From contig NZ_AMRM01000015.1 of the NCBI RefSeq assembly GCF_000300335.1, positions 1-64,000 on the forward strand: a stretch of DNA of 64,000 nucleotides, given 5' to 3'. How positions within the stretch are numbered: position 1 is the first letter of the stretch; every line of letters starts with the position of its first letter. Both the position numbers and the translations under genes were made by a program. This document shows, piece after piece, positions 46,616-54,755 of this stretch. A model generated the notes under the pieces. That model saw only the letters and a list, made by a program, of their open reading frames with translations, searched no databases and was not told the DNA's origin. This stretch comes from Nitratireductor pacificus pht-3B. GTDB taxonomy: Bacteria > Pseudomonadota > Alphaproteobacteria > Rhizobiales > Rhizobiaceae.

Positions 46616-47821
46616 CTACACCCTTTCCATCGCCAGCGCGATGCCCTGACCGACGCCGATGCACATGGTGGCGAGCGCCAGCTTGCCGCCGCGCTCAGCG
46701 AGTTCCAGCGCCGCCGTGCCGCAGATACGGGCGCCCGACATGCCGAGCGGATGACCGAGCGCGATGGCGCCGCCGTTCGGGTTCACATGGGCCGCATCCT
46801 CGGCAATGCCGAGATCACGCAGCACGGCGATGCCCTGCGACGCGAAGGCCTCGTTCAGCTCGATCACATCGAAGTCCGACGGCTTCAGGCCAAGCCGCGC
46901 GCACAGCTTCTTCGTCGCCGGCGCCGGACCGATGCCCATGATGCGCGGGGGAACGCCGGCGGTCGCCCCGCCGAGAATGCGCGCAATGGGCGTCAGGCCG
47001 TATTTCTTCGCCGCCGCCTCGGAAGCGATGATCAGCGCCGCCGCGCCGTCATTGACACCGGAGGCGTTGCCCGCCGTCACCGTGCCGCCCTCGCGGAAGG
47101 GTGTCGGCAGCTTGCCGAGCTTCTCGGCCGTGGTGCCGGGGCGCGGGTGCTCGTCCTTGTCGACCACGATGGGATCGCCCTTGCGCTGCGGGATCGTGAC
47201 CGGAACGATCTCCCGAGCGAGGCGCCCATTCTCCTGCGCGGCGACCGCCTTGTCCTGGCTGCGCGCGGCGAAGGCGTCCTGGTCGGCGCGGCTCACGGAA
47301 AAGTCCTCGGCCACGTTCTCGCCGGTCTCGGGCATGGAATCGATGCCGTACTGCTTCTTCAGCACCTTGTTGACGAAGCGCCAGCCGATGGTGGTGTCGT
47401 AGATCTCCGCATTGCGCGAGAAGGCGGCGTCGGCCTTCGGCATAACGAAGGGCGCGCGGCTCATGGATTCGACGCCGCCGGCGATCATGATCTCGGCCTC
47501 GCCCGCCTTGATCGCCCGCGCGGCGATGGTGATCGCGTCCATGCCGGAACCGCACAGGCGGTTGACGGTCGAACCCGGCACATCGATGGGAAGCCCGGCG
47601 AGCAGGACGGCCATGCGCGCCACGTTGCGGTTGTCCTCTCCCGCCTGATTGGCGCAGCCGTAGAAGACGTCGTCGATCGCCGCCCAATCCACATTCGTGT
47701 TGCGCTCCATCAGCGCCCGGAGCGGCACCGCCGCCAGATCGTCGGCCCGGACGGAGGACAGGACGCCGCCGAAGCGACCGATGGGCGTGCGGATATAGTC
47801 GCAGATGAAGGCTTCAGCCAT
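46616..47821 (-). CDS. pcaF: 3-Oxoadipyl-CoA thiolase
   Basis: 401 residues. Thiolase active-site Cys in NRLCGSGMDA, His in GGAIALGHPLGMSGAR and second Cys in CIGVGQG. The N-terminus AFICDYIRTPIGRFGGVLSSVRADDL is typical of PcaF/PaaJ. Cleaves 3-oxoadipyl-CoA to succinyl-CoA and acetyl-CoA in the beta-ketoadipate pathway. The assignment to pca rather than paa rests on pcaIJ next to it; gap 18 bp. Confidence 0.93.
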   Translation of the reverse strand: MAEAFICDYIRTPIGRFGGVLSSVRADDLAAVPLRALMERNTNVDWAAIDDVFYGCANQAGEDNRNVARMAVLLAGLPIDVPGSTVNRLCGSGMDAITIAARAIKAGEAEIMIAGGVESMSRAPFVMPKADAAFSRNAEIYDTTIGWRFVNKVLKKQYGIDSMPETGENVAEDFSVSRADQDAFAARSQDKAVAAQENGRLAREIVPVTIPQRKGDPIVVDKDEHPRPGTTAEKLGKLPTPFREGGTVTAGNASGVNDGAAALIIASEAAAKKYGLTPIARILGGATAGVPPRIMGIGPAPATKKLCARLGLKPSDFDVIELNEAFASQGIAVLRDLGIAEDAAHVNPNGGAIALGHPLGMSGARICGTAALELAERGGKLALATMCIGVGQGIALAMERV

Positions 47822-47839
47822 GATGCATGGTTCTCCAGT

Positions 47840-48616
47840 TCATGCGCCCTTATGGGCCTTCTCCGTGCGCGCTTTCAAGTCGCGCAGTGTCGCAAGCTCC
47901 AGCGCGCTGGGCGGCGGGGTTTCCTCCACATCGTCGGCGAAGAGGACCGTCCACCCGCAGGTCTCCTGAACGTGATCACGCGTGACGCCCGGATGCAGCG
48001 AGACGACGGTGAACTCCTTCGTCTCCGGGTCCGGCTTCCAGATCGCCATATCGGTGATGAGCAGCGTCGGGCCCTTCGTGTCGATGCCGAGCCTCTGGCG
48101 GTGGTCGCCACCCTCGCCATGGCCGAAGGAGGTGTAGAAGTCGATCTTCTCGACCATCGAGCGCTTCGACTGGGCAAGCGTGATGAAGACCTCCTGCGAG
48201 GAGGAGGCGATCTCCGGCGCGCCGCCGCCGCCCGGCAACCGCACTTTCGGATGATCGTAGTCGCCGACGACGGTGGTGTTGATGTTGCCGAACCGGTCGA
48301 GCTGCGCCGCGCCGAGAAAGCCGATGGTGATGCGCCCGCCTTGCAGCCAGTAGCGGAACATCTCCGGCACTGGCACGGTGGTGAGCGCCGTGTCGCACAA
48401 TTCGCCGTCGCCGATCGACAGCGGCAGCACGTCTGGCGCCGTGCCGATGGTGCCGGACTCGTAGATGAGCGTGATGTCGGGCGCATGCGTCAGCCGCGCG
48501 ATGTTGCAGGCCGCCGACGGCGCGCCGATGCCGACGAAGCAGACATCCTCGTTCTTAAGGGCGCGCGACGCGGCGATGGTCATCATCTCGTTGGGGGTGA
48601 AATCGGCGCCGCTCAT
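47840..48616 (-). CDS. pcaJ: 3-Oxoadipate CoA-transferase subunit B
   Basis: 258 residues, beta subunit of a family I CoA-transferase. The catalytic Glu region is IYESGTIGTAPDVLPLSIGD; VGDYDHPKVRLPGGGGAPEIAS is also characteristic. The ATG at 48616 overlaps the pcaI TGA, so the subunits are made in a fixed ratio. Activates 3-oxoadipate with succinyl-CoA. Confidence 0.92.
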   Translation of the reverse strand: MSGADFTPNEMMTIAASRALKNEDVCFVGIGAPSAACNIARLTHAPDITLIYESGTIGTAPDVLPLSIGDGELCDTALTTVPVPEMFRYWLQGGRITIGFLGAAQLDRFGNINTTVVGDYDHPKVRLPGGGGAPEIASSSQEVFITLAQSKRSMVEKIDFYTSFGHGEGGDHRQRLGIDTKGPTLLITDMAIWKPDPETKEFTVVSLHPGVTRDHVQETCGWTVLFADDVEETPPPSALELATLRDLKARTEKAHKGA

Positions 48617-49470
48617 CGGTCTGCCCTCAGCGTCTCGACACGTCTTGCGAAATCCTCGGGAACAGCCTGCAGCACGTGCTCCTCCATCCATGCGCGAAAC
48701 GCGTCGCGGTCGGCAGCAATCCCGTCCCACTCCAGATAGGCGGCGTTGTCGCGCGCGTAATAGCCATGTGTGTAGGATGGATGCGCGCCGCCCGGCACCA
48801 CCGAGATCGCCGAGACCGTCCAGTGCGGCAGGATGCAGAGATTGGGGTGCAGGTCGTCGAAATCGTCGACCACTTCCTCCACCGTGACGACGGCGCGGCG
48901 CGCGGCCAGCGCCGCCTCTTTCTGGACGCCGACGATGCCCTCGATCAGAACGTTTCCCTTCAGGTCCGCCTTCTGGGCGTGGATGAAGCTGACATCGGGC
49001 CTGAGCGCCGGCACCGCGGCCAGTTCCTCGCCGGTGAACGGGCAGGCGATGCGCCTGATGTTGGGATTGACCCGGGCAAGCTCGGCGCCGCGATACCCGC
49101 GGAAGACCGCGCAGGGCAGCCCCGCAGCGCCGGCTTCATAGGCATTGGCCATGGCGGCGTGTGAGTGCTCCTCGACCTCCACAGGGCGGGGAAAACCGTT
49201 CTCCACCGCGTCGCGCAGGCGGCGCAGGAGCCCGACGCCGGGATTGCCCGCATAGGAGAAGACGAGCTTCTTCGCCATACCCATACCGACCATCTGGTCA
49301 TAGACCACGTCCGGGGTCATGCGGATCAGCGTCAGGTCCGAAAATTCCTGGCGGATGGCCTCGTGCGCCGCCGCCGTCGGGATGAGGTGGGTAAACCCTT
49401 CGAAGGCGACGCTATCGCCGTCATTCAGGTTCTCCGCCACTGCTTCGGAAAGTGGGAGGAAACGCACCAT
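48613..49470 (-). CDS. pcaI: 3-Oxoadipate CoA-transferase subunit A
   Basis: 285 residues, alpha subunit of the CoA-transferase; LNDGDSVAFEGFTHLIPTAAAHEAIRQ and YAGNPGVGLLRRLRDAVENG are family motifs. ATG 49470 is preferred over a 10-codon longer frame. First gene of pcaIJF, transcribed away from an IclR regulator; a GTTCG-CGAAC operator lies 14 bp before the start. Confidence 0.92.
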   Translation of the reverse strand: MVRFLPLSEAVAENLNDGDSVAFEGFTHLIPTAAAHEAIRQEFSDLTLIRMTPDVVYDQMVGMGMAKKLVFSYAGNPGVGLLRRLRDAVENGFPRPVEVEEHSHAAMANAYEAGAAGLPCAVFRGYRGAELARVNPNIRRIACPFTGEELAAVPALRPDVSFIHAQKADLKGNVLIEGIVGVQKEAALAARRAVVTVEEVVDDFDDLHPNLCILPHWTVSAISVVPGGAHPSYTHGYYARDNAAYLEWDGIAADRDAFRAWMEEHVLQAVPEDFARRVETLRADR

Positions 49471-49483
49471 GGCCAACTCAAAA

Positions 49484-49498
49484 GTTCGTATTGCGAAC
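49484..49498. promoter_or_regulatory. PcaR-type (IclR) operator
   Basis: GTTCG-TATTG-CGAAC is a perfect 5-bp-arm inverted repeat; read on minus it extends to TTTTGTTCGCAATACGAACTT, close to the known PcaR/PobR consensus TTTGTTCGATAATCGCAC. It sits in the 55-bp divergent promoter of pcaI and the regulator. Confidence 0.75.
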
Positions 49499-49525
49499 AA
49501 AAGTTTTGTATGAGATATTTCTTAG

Positions 49526-50323
49526 ATGGAGGTATCTGCGGAGTCAAACGGCACGGACACGGAACGGCCCCGCGACCTGGTCGGGTCGCTGCAGAAGGGG
49601 CTGAGTGTCTTGGAGATCCTGGCGTCGGCGCCGGGCGGCATCACATTGACCGAGGTCGCCGCCGCCGCCGGCCTGACCCGCGCCGGCGCCCGGCGCCTGC
49701 TGATCACCTTGGTGGCAAGCGGCTTCGCACGGCAGGAAGAGCGGCGCTTCGTCCTGTCGGCGAAGCTTCTGTCCCTGACCCGTTCCTGGCTGGGCGACGC
49801 GTCCCTGTGGCGCTACGCCGAGCCGATCATGCGCGAGGTATCCGGGCAACTGGGCGAATCCTGCTCGGCGGGCGTGCTGGAGGGCGAGGACGTCGTCTAT
49901 GTGGCGCGCGTCGCCGGCCGGCGCATCATGTCCGTCGCGCTCGGCGTCGGCGCGCGCCTGCCGGCCTATTGCACGTCCATGGGGCGCGTTCTTCTGTCAG
50001 ATCTGGATGCGGCCGAACTCACCCGTTTTCTCACGCAGGCGGCGATCGGCGCCAGAACCGACAGAACGGTGACGGACCGGTCCGTCCTCGCCTCTGAAGT
50101 GGCGAAAGCGCGCCGGGCCGGCTACGCCATCGTCGACCAGGAACTTGAACTCGGCCTGCGGTCGATTGCGGTTCCCGTCCGCGACAAGTCCGGCAGCATT
50201 GTCGCGGCGCTCAACGTCTCGACCCAGTCCGCGCGCTTTAGCTGCACTGAAATGGAGCAGGCGGTTCTGCCCACCCTTCTCGGCGCCGCGCGAAGGGTGG
50301 AGGATTTTCTCGCCCTGCAATAG
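49526..50323 (+). CDS. pcaR: IclR family regulator of the pca genes
   Basis: 265 residues: winged HTH at about 20-85 (GSLQKGLSVLEILASAPGGITLTEVAAAAGLTRAGARRLL) and an IclR effector domain (CSAGVLEGEDVVYVARV, LPAYCTSMGRVLLSDL). Sequence and position match PcaR/PcaU/PobR-type activators that respond to beta-ketoadipate or protocatechuate. Divergent from pcaIJF. Confidence 0.88.
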   Translation: MEVSAESNGTDTERPRDLVGSLQKGLSVLEILASAPGGITLTEVAAAAGLTRAGARRLLITLVASGFARQEERRFVLSAKLLSLTRSWLGDASLWRYAEPIMREVSGQLGESCSAGVLEGEDVVYVARVAGRRIMSVALGVGARLPAYCTSMGRVLLSDLDAAELTRFLTQAAIGARTDRTVTDRSVLASEVAKARRAGYAIVDQELELGLRSIAVPVRDKSGSIVAALNVSTQSARFSCTEMEQAVLPTLLGAARRVEDFLALQ

Positions 50324-50337
50324 CACCCTGCACTGCA

Positions 50338-50610
50338 TCATGCGGCACTCCTCGAGCTGCTCCGGTCGTTGCCGCCGGCATTGGCCTCCCGGGGTCCCTG
50401 GATCGACTGGCGCATGCGGTGCGCGATGCGTGCCTGCAGGCGTGCGAACATCACGCGTTCGAGCACATCCTTCGCGTCCGTGGCGGACGGCCCCTCCAGA
50501 ACGGAGAACAGGGAATCGACGATCGAGGCATCCTCATCCGGGGAGAGGAACGCATCGATCCGGGGATCGGACGAGATGTCCGAATCGGTATTGAGAACAG
50601 GTGTTTTCAT
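50338..50610 (-). CDS. Hypothetical small protein
   Basis: 90 residues, acidic N-terminal half (DSDISSDPRIDAFLSPDEDASIVDSL) and a basic helical second half (RVMFARLQARIAHRMRQS). No signal peptide, no recognised domain. Shine-Dalgarno sequence is weak. The periodic helix-like pattern suggests a real small protein, but it could be chance. Converges with pcaR, 14 bp apart. Confidence 0.45.
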   Translation of the reverse strand: MKTPVLNTDSDISSDPRIDAFLSPDEDASIVDSLFSVLEGPSATDAKDVLERVMFARLQARIAHRMRQSIQGPREANAGGNDRSSSRSAA

Positions 50611-50731
50611 GGCTGGGATTCTTCACCGCCGATCCTGACAGCAAGGAGGCGGCCCGATGAATTTTTGACGACAGTTTGTTGGCAGAACCCTGCCGCGCGG
50701 AGGCCTGCACGGCACGGGTGAGACGGCGGGG

Positions 50732-51640
50732 TTACTGGTGCGTGATGCTGTGTCTCTGGAACGCGGCGAGCGGCGGCGACATGCGGTGCATCTCGCCCTG
50801 CAGGAACTCGAAGATGTCCAGCCCCAGCCGCAGATTGAACCGCTTGTCGTCGAAGAACATGCCATACCGCATGTCGAGGCTGCCGGGCATGACCTCGACG
50901 CAATCGTCCAGCCTGGAGATCTGCCCGTCGAAGACGAAGCTCGGCAAGGGGGAAACCGCGATCCCGCTTGAGACGAGCTTCATCGCGGTGGCGATGTCGT
51001 CGACCTCGCCCAGAACCTCATAGGCGACCTCCCGCTGCCGCAGCCATTCCCGCGCCGCCATGCCCAGCGGCGACTGCGCATTGGTGAGCACAACCGGGAT
51101 CGCGCCCGTATTGCGTTTCGACTGCTCGGCGATCTCCCGGCTGCCGATCCAGCGAAGCGTATACTGGGTGGCCAAGTCCGGCCCCATTTCCGACGGGTAG
51201 AGCGCCTTGAACATGGCATCCACCTGGCCGCAATCGTACATTTCCTCGAGCCGCTTCGAATCGGCGATGCGCCAGCTCACCTGCTCCTTGAGCTTGTTGA
51301 GCCGCCCGAGGCCGCCGAGAAGAAGGGGCGCGCAGTAAGTGCAGACGCCGATCTTCAGCTTGGCCAGATTCTTCTCGTAGCCGACCGTGCGCAGGCGGCG
51401 CTCCAGGTCCAGCATCTGGCGGATGAGACCGGAGATCTCCTCCTTCACGATGATGCGGTTGCCGAGCTTCTTGATCAGAGGTGTGCCGATCGCCTTTTCC
51501 AGCCGCCCGAGATGCATGCTGACCGCCGGCTGGCTGATGCCCAGCTTCTGCGCCGCGCCGGTCAGGCTTCGGGTGTCGATGACCGCCTCGGCGGCCCGCA
51601 AGGTGGCAAATGAAAGTCCGTCCTGTTTGTGCATGCCCAT
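50732..51640 (-). CDS. LysR family transcriptional regulator
   Basis: 302 residues. HTH near 12-45 (LRAAEAVIDTRSLTGAAQKLGISQPAVSMHLGRLEKAIG), then a LysR effector domain (LAKLKIGVCTYCAPLLLGGL). ATG 51640 preceded by GAGGCG; a 50-codon longer frame is unsupported. No catabolic gene lies next to it, only a long AT-rich gap upstream, so its target is unknown. Confidence 0.85.
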   Translation of the reverse strand: MGMHKQDGLSFATLRAAEAVIDTRSLTGAAQKLGISQPAVSMHLGRLEKAIGTPLIKKLGNRIIVKEEISGLIRQMLDLERRLRTVGYEKNLAKLKIGVCTYCAPLLLGGLGRLNKLKEQVSWRIADSKRLEEMYDCGQVDAMFKALYPSEMGPDLATQYTLRWIGSREIAEQSKRNTGAIPVVLTNAQSPLGMAAREWLRQREVAYEVLGEVDDIATAMKLVSSGIAVSPLPSFVFDGQISRLDDCVEVMPGSLDMRYGMFFDDKRFNLRLGLDIFEFLQGEMHRMSPPLAAFQRHSITHQ

Positions 51641-52285
51641 AGGTTTTGCGCCTCGTTCCGTATGAGGTGAGATTTGACCCGTCCGACAATGCCGCACATG
51701 CGGCACACAACGCTGTTTCAAGACGACGGCGATCGCTCGCATCCAAACCGGGGCGATCGCCACGTGGCTGGCATCGGGCGCGATGCACAATGCACCGCCC
51801 CGGACAGACGCGCATCCGCGCCTGCCACCAAGCCGACCAGTCCAAGCCGAACTGAAAACAGCCCAAGCTTAACTCATGCGGCGCCGACCAACCCTGTCCG
51901 CTGAAACACACTCTCCCCCCATGAGATCGGTAGAAAGTGACCCGTCTCGATACAACTTAAACACGATACCGAATTTTCGGTACACGTACAACCTATAAGG
52001 GATTATGTGGATATCTATGCAAGTTATGCGCTTTTTCACCGATACAAGGGACGAAATAAAACTATAAAAACAATAGATTAACGAGAAACCCACACCATGG
52101 GGATGTAAACACAAAAATACAACTTATACGGTTATTGCGACATCGATATACGCCCTCGTATCGACTGCGAAAACACGCTCGCCGCCACCCCTTGGGCAGC
52201 GGCGATGACGTGATTCGACCATGGATCGTCCGGACCGGCGACGAGACCGTTCTTCTCCCCGTTTCTCCGCAAAAGGCCCTGGAGT
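51641..52285. other. Long gene-free gap with an AT-rich island
   Basis: About 645 bp without a convincing gene. From about 51945 to 52140 the composition falls to roughly 35-40% GC against a background well above 60%, with short inverted sequences such as TACCGA-ATTT-TCGGTA (51967-51982). Open frames of 81 and 67 codons on minus lack protein-like composition or Shine-Dalgarno support. May be the scar of a lost element or a transcription control region. Confidence 0.55.
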
Positions 52286-52381
52286 GTTTTGGCGTCAGGT
52301 GAGATCACCTGACGCCCGCACAACGCGGCAAACAAAGGGATAGGCCCGTTCAGCGTTTCTGTGGGACGTTGAACGGGTCTA
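52286..52381. repeat. Two-hairpin tail element, copy 2
   Basis: Contains the perfect palindrome GGCGTCAGGTGA-GA-TCACCTGACGCC and a second hairpin formed by CCCGTTCA.CG and CG.TGAACGGG. Aligns along its length with 9847-9944. As there, the final TCTA carries the stop codon of the adjoining minus-strand gene, here the metal ATPase. Confidence 0.75.
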
Positions 52382-54631
52382 CCGCCCGAAGCGGAAGGCC
52401 AGCAGGCGCAGGGCGTTCAGGGTGACGAGAACAGTCGCGCCCGTATCTGCCAGGATCGCGATCCAGAGACCCGTCATCCCCAGGACGGTGGTGACCAGGA
52501 ACACGACCTTCAAGCCGAGCGCGATCGTGATGTTCTGGCGGATATTGGCCATGGTGGCCCGCGCCAGGCGCAGTTTCTCGGGAATGTCCCCGACGCGGTT
52601 GCGCAGCAGCGCCGCATCGGCCGTTTCGAGGGCCACATCGGTACCCGACCCCATCGCCACGCCGACATGAGCCGCGGCCAGTGCCGGCGCATCGTTGATG
52701 CCGTCGCCGACCATCATGACGTTGAGTTTGCCCGCGAGGTCTCGAATGGCCGTGACCTTGTCGTCCGGCAGCAGCTCCGCCCTGTGCTCCATCGACAGGG
52801 TGCCGGCGATCGCCGCGGCGGTGCGCTCGTTGTCGCCGGTCAGCATCACCGACCGGACGCCGAGCGCCTTGAGCGCCGCGACCGCCTGCCCGGCATCCTC
52901 GCGCGGCTCGTCGCGCAGGGCGACCACGCCGGCCAGCTTGCCGGTCCTGAACACGGCGGCGACCGTCTTGCCTTCGGCCTCGAGCGTTTCGATTCGCGAC
53001 CTTGCAGCCGGCGTCATGACGCCCTGTTCCTCGGCATAGCGCGGCGAGCCGACGAAGGCCGTTGCCTCGCCGATCCTGGCCTCGACCCCGCGCCCGGGTA
53101 TCGCCCGCGCGTCGCGCCCCGCCGGAACGGCAATGCCCTCCGCCTCGGCATGCGCCAGAATGGCTTGCGCCAGCGGATGGCTTGACCCGGCTTCAACGCC
53201 GGCGGCCAGCGCAAGGACAGCATCCGCGTCGCCGTCCGGGCTCCAGATATCGGTCACGGCCGGCTTGCCGCGCGTCAGCGTTCCGGTCTTGTCGAAAGCG
53301 ACCAGCTCGGTCCGCGCCGCGGCCTCGATCACCGCGCCGCCCTTCATGAGAAGGCCATGCCGTGCCCCGGCCGACAGCGACGAAGCGATGGAGGCCGGAA
53401 CGGAGATCACCAGCGCGCAGGGACAGCCGATCAGGAGCAGCGCCAGCGCGCGGTAGATCCAGGTATCCCAGAGCCCGCCCATGAACAGCGGCGGTACGAT
53501 GGCGACCAGGATGGCGAGACCGACAATGGCCGGCATGTAGTAGCGGCTGAAACGGTCGATGAAACGTTCCGTCGGCGCGCGCGCCTCCTGTGCCTCCTCG
53601 ACGAGGCGGATGATGCGAGCGATGGTGTTGTCTTCCGGCGTCCGCGTGACGCGCACCCGCAGCACGGCGTCGGTGCTGATCGAGCCCGCGAAGACCGCCT
53701 CGCCGACCCCCTTGGTCTTCGGCACGGATTCGCCGGTCACCGGCGCTTCGTCGATGCCTGCCGTGCCGTCCACGATCTCGCCGTCGGCAGGAATGCGGTC
53801 GCCGGGCCGCACCACCACAAGCTGGCCGATGCGCAGCGCCGCCGCCGGCACCTGGCGCGTCGCGCCGTTCTCCTCGAGCAGGGCCGTTTTCGGCACGAGG
53901 TCGCCGAGGGCGCGAATGCCCGCGCGGGCGCGATTGGCGGCAACCCCCTCGAGAACCTCTCCGACGGCGAACAGGAACACCACCAGCGCCGCTTCCTCGG
54001 CTGCGCCGATGACCAGCGCGCCGGCGGCGGCAACCGTCATCAGCATCTCGATGGTGAACGGCATGCCGGCGCGAAGCGCCGCAAAGGCGCGGCGTGCCAC
54101 GGGGAAGACGCCGATCAGACAGGCGGCCACGAAGGCCCAGGCTGAGACGTCGCCCGGCAGGAACCATTTCGCTGCCCAGGCCGCGGCCAGCAGGAGGCCC
54201 GTGCCGATCACCAGCCGTCCCTTGCCGGTTTCGTGCCAGCGCTTGTCGGGATCGCTCGCGCCATGCACATGGCCGGCGGCGCCATGGGCCGCATCCGAAG
54301 CGGAATGCGCCCCGTTGTGATCGCTTCCGTGCGAATGTCCGCCACAGCAGGCCCCGTCCGAAGCCGCATCCGGCGGCGTCATGGCGGCCCGATTGCGCGG
54401 AGCAATCGAATAGCCAAGCCGCTTGACGGCGTTTTCGACAGCCTGTGGTTCGGTCCCCTGGTCGTCCAACGATACGGAAAGGGTTTCCGCCATCACCGAC
54501 ACCTTGATGTCGGAAACGCCCGGCAGGCGTTCCACAGCGCCCCGGATCTTTGCGGCACAGCTTCCGCAATCCATGCCGCTGACCGTCCACGTCAAAGCCT
54601 GCGTGGCGCGGTTTTCATGGTTCGAGGACAC
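52379..54631 (-). CDS. Heavy-metal-translocating P-type ATPase (ZntA/CadA-like)
   Basis: 750 residues. An N-terminal heavy-metal-associated domain has GMDCGSC (19-25), followed by a His-rich linker with CC (about 94-125), eight transmembrane helices, TGES (299-302), the CPC ion motif (403-405), DKTGT (447-451), SSHPLA and GDGINDAP. CPC with the His-rich linker points to export of Zn, Cd or Pb. GTG 54631 has AAGGAG 7 nt before it and is the best start. A MerR-type promoter lies directly upstream; no merR-like gene is adjacent. Confidence 0.93.
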   Translation of the reverse strand: MSSNHENRATQALTWTVSGMDCGSCAAKIRGAVERLPGVSDIKVSVMAETLSVSLDDQGTEPQAVENAVKRLGYSIAPRNRAAMTPPDAASDGACCGGHSHGSDHNGAHSASDAAHGAAGHVHGASDPDKRWHETGKGRLVIGTGLLLAAAWAAKWFLPGDVSAWAFVAACLIGVFPVARRAFAALRAGMPFTIEMLMTVAAAGALVIGAAEEAALVVFLFAVGEVLEGVAANRARAGIRALGDLVPKTALLEENGATRQVPAAALRIGQLVVVRPGDRIPADGEIVDGTAGIDEAPVTGESVPKTKGVGEAVFAGSISTDAVLRVRVTRTPEDNTIARIIRLVEEAQEARAPTERFIDRFSRYYMPAIVGLAILVAIVPPLFMGGLWDTWIYRALALLLIGCPCALVISVPASIASSLSAGARHGLLMKGGAVIEAAARTELVAFDKTGTLTRGKPAVTDIWSPDGDADAVLALAAGVEAGSSHPLAQAILAHAEAEGIAVPAGRDARAIPGRGVEARIGEATAFVGSPRYAEEQGVMTPAARSRIETLEAEGKTVAAVFRTGKLAGVVALRDEPREDAGQAVAALKALGVRSVMLTGDNERTAAAIAGTLSMEHRAELLPDDKVTAIRDLAGKLNVMMVGDGINDAPALAAAHVGVAMGSGTDVALETADAALLRNRVGDIPEKLRLARATMANIRQNITIALGLKVVFLVTTVLGMTGLWIAILADTGATVLVTLNALRLLAFRFGR

Positions 54632-54664
54632 GATTCTTCTCCTTGCGATTGTCAACTCACCACA

Positions 54665-54695
54665 AGGATAGGATCTCTAGTCACTAGAGCTTCAA
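54665..54695 (-). promoter_or_regulatory. MerR-type metal-responsive promoter of the P-type ATPase
   Basis: On minus: -35 TTGAAG (54695-54690), a 19-bp spacer containing the perfect 15-bp palindrome CTCTAGT-G-ACTAGAG, and -10 TATCCT (54670-54665). The overlong 19-bp spacer with central dyad is diagnostic for ZntR/CadR/CueR-class control. The start codon follows about 34 bp downstream. Confidence 0.82.
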
Positions 54696-54755
54696 GAGGG
54701 AAAATGCCATTTTCTGCAAAGAGTGCCGTTTGCCCGGCTGGCGCGCATGGTCGCG

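Noticed and set aside
46490-48739. Plus-strand open frame of about 750 codons across pcaF and pcaJ
   Set aside because: Antisense shadow; the minus-strand genes have intact active-site motifs and ribosome sites.
51869-52335. Two minus-strand open frames of 81 and 67 codons in the AT-rich gap
   Set aside because: No ribosome site, no recognisable domain; the second one runs into the tail repeat. Kept only as part of the gap description.
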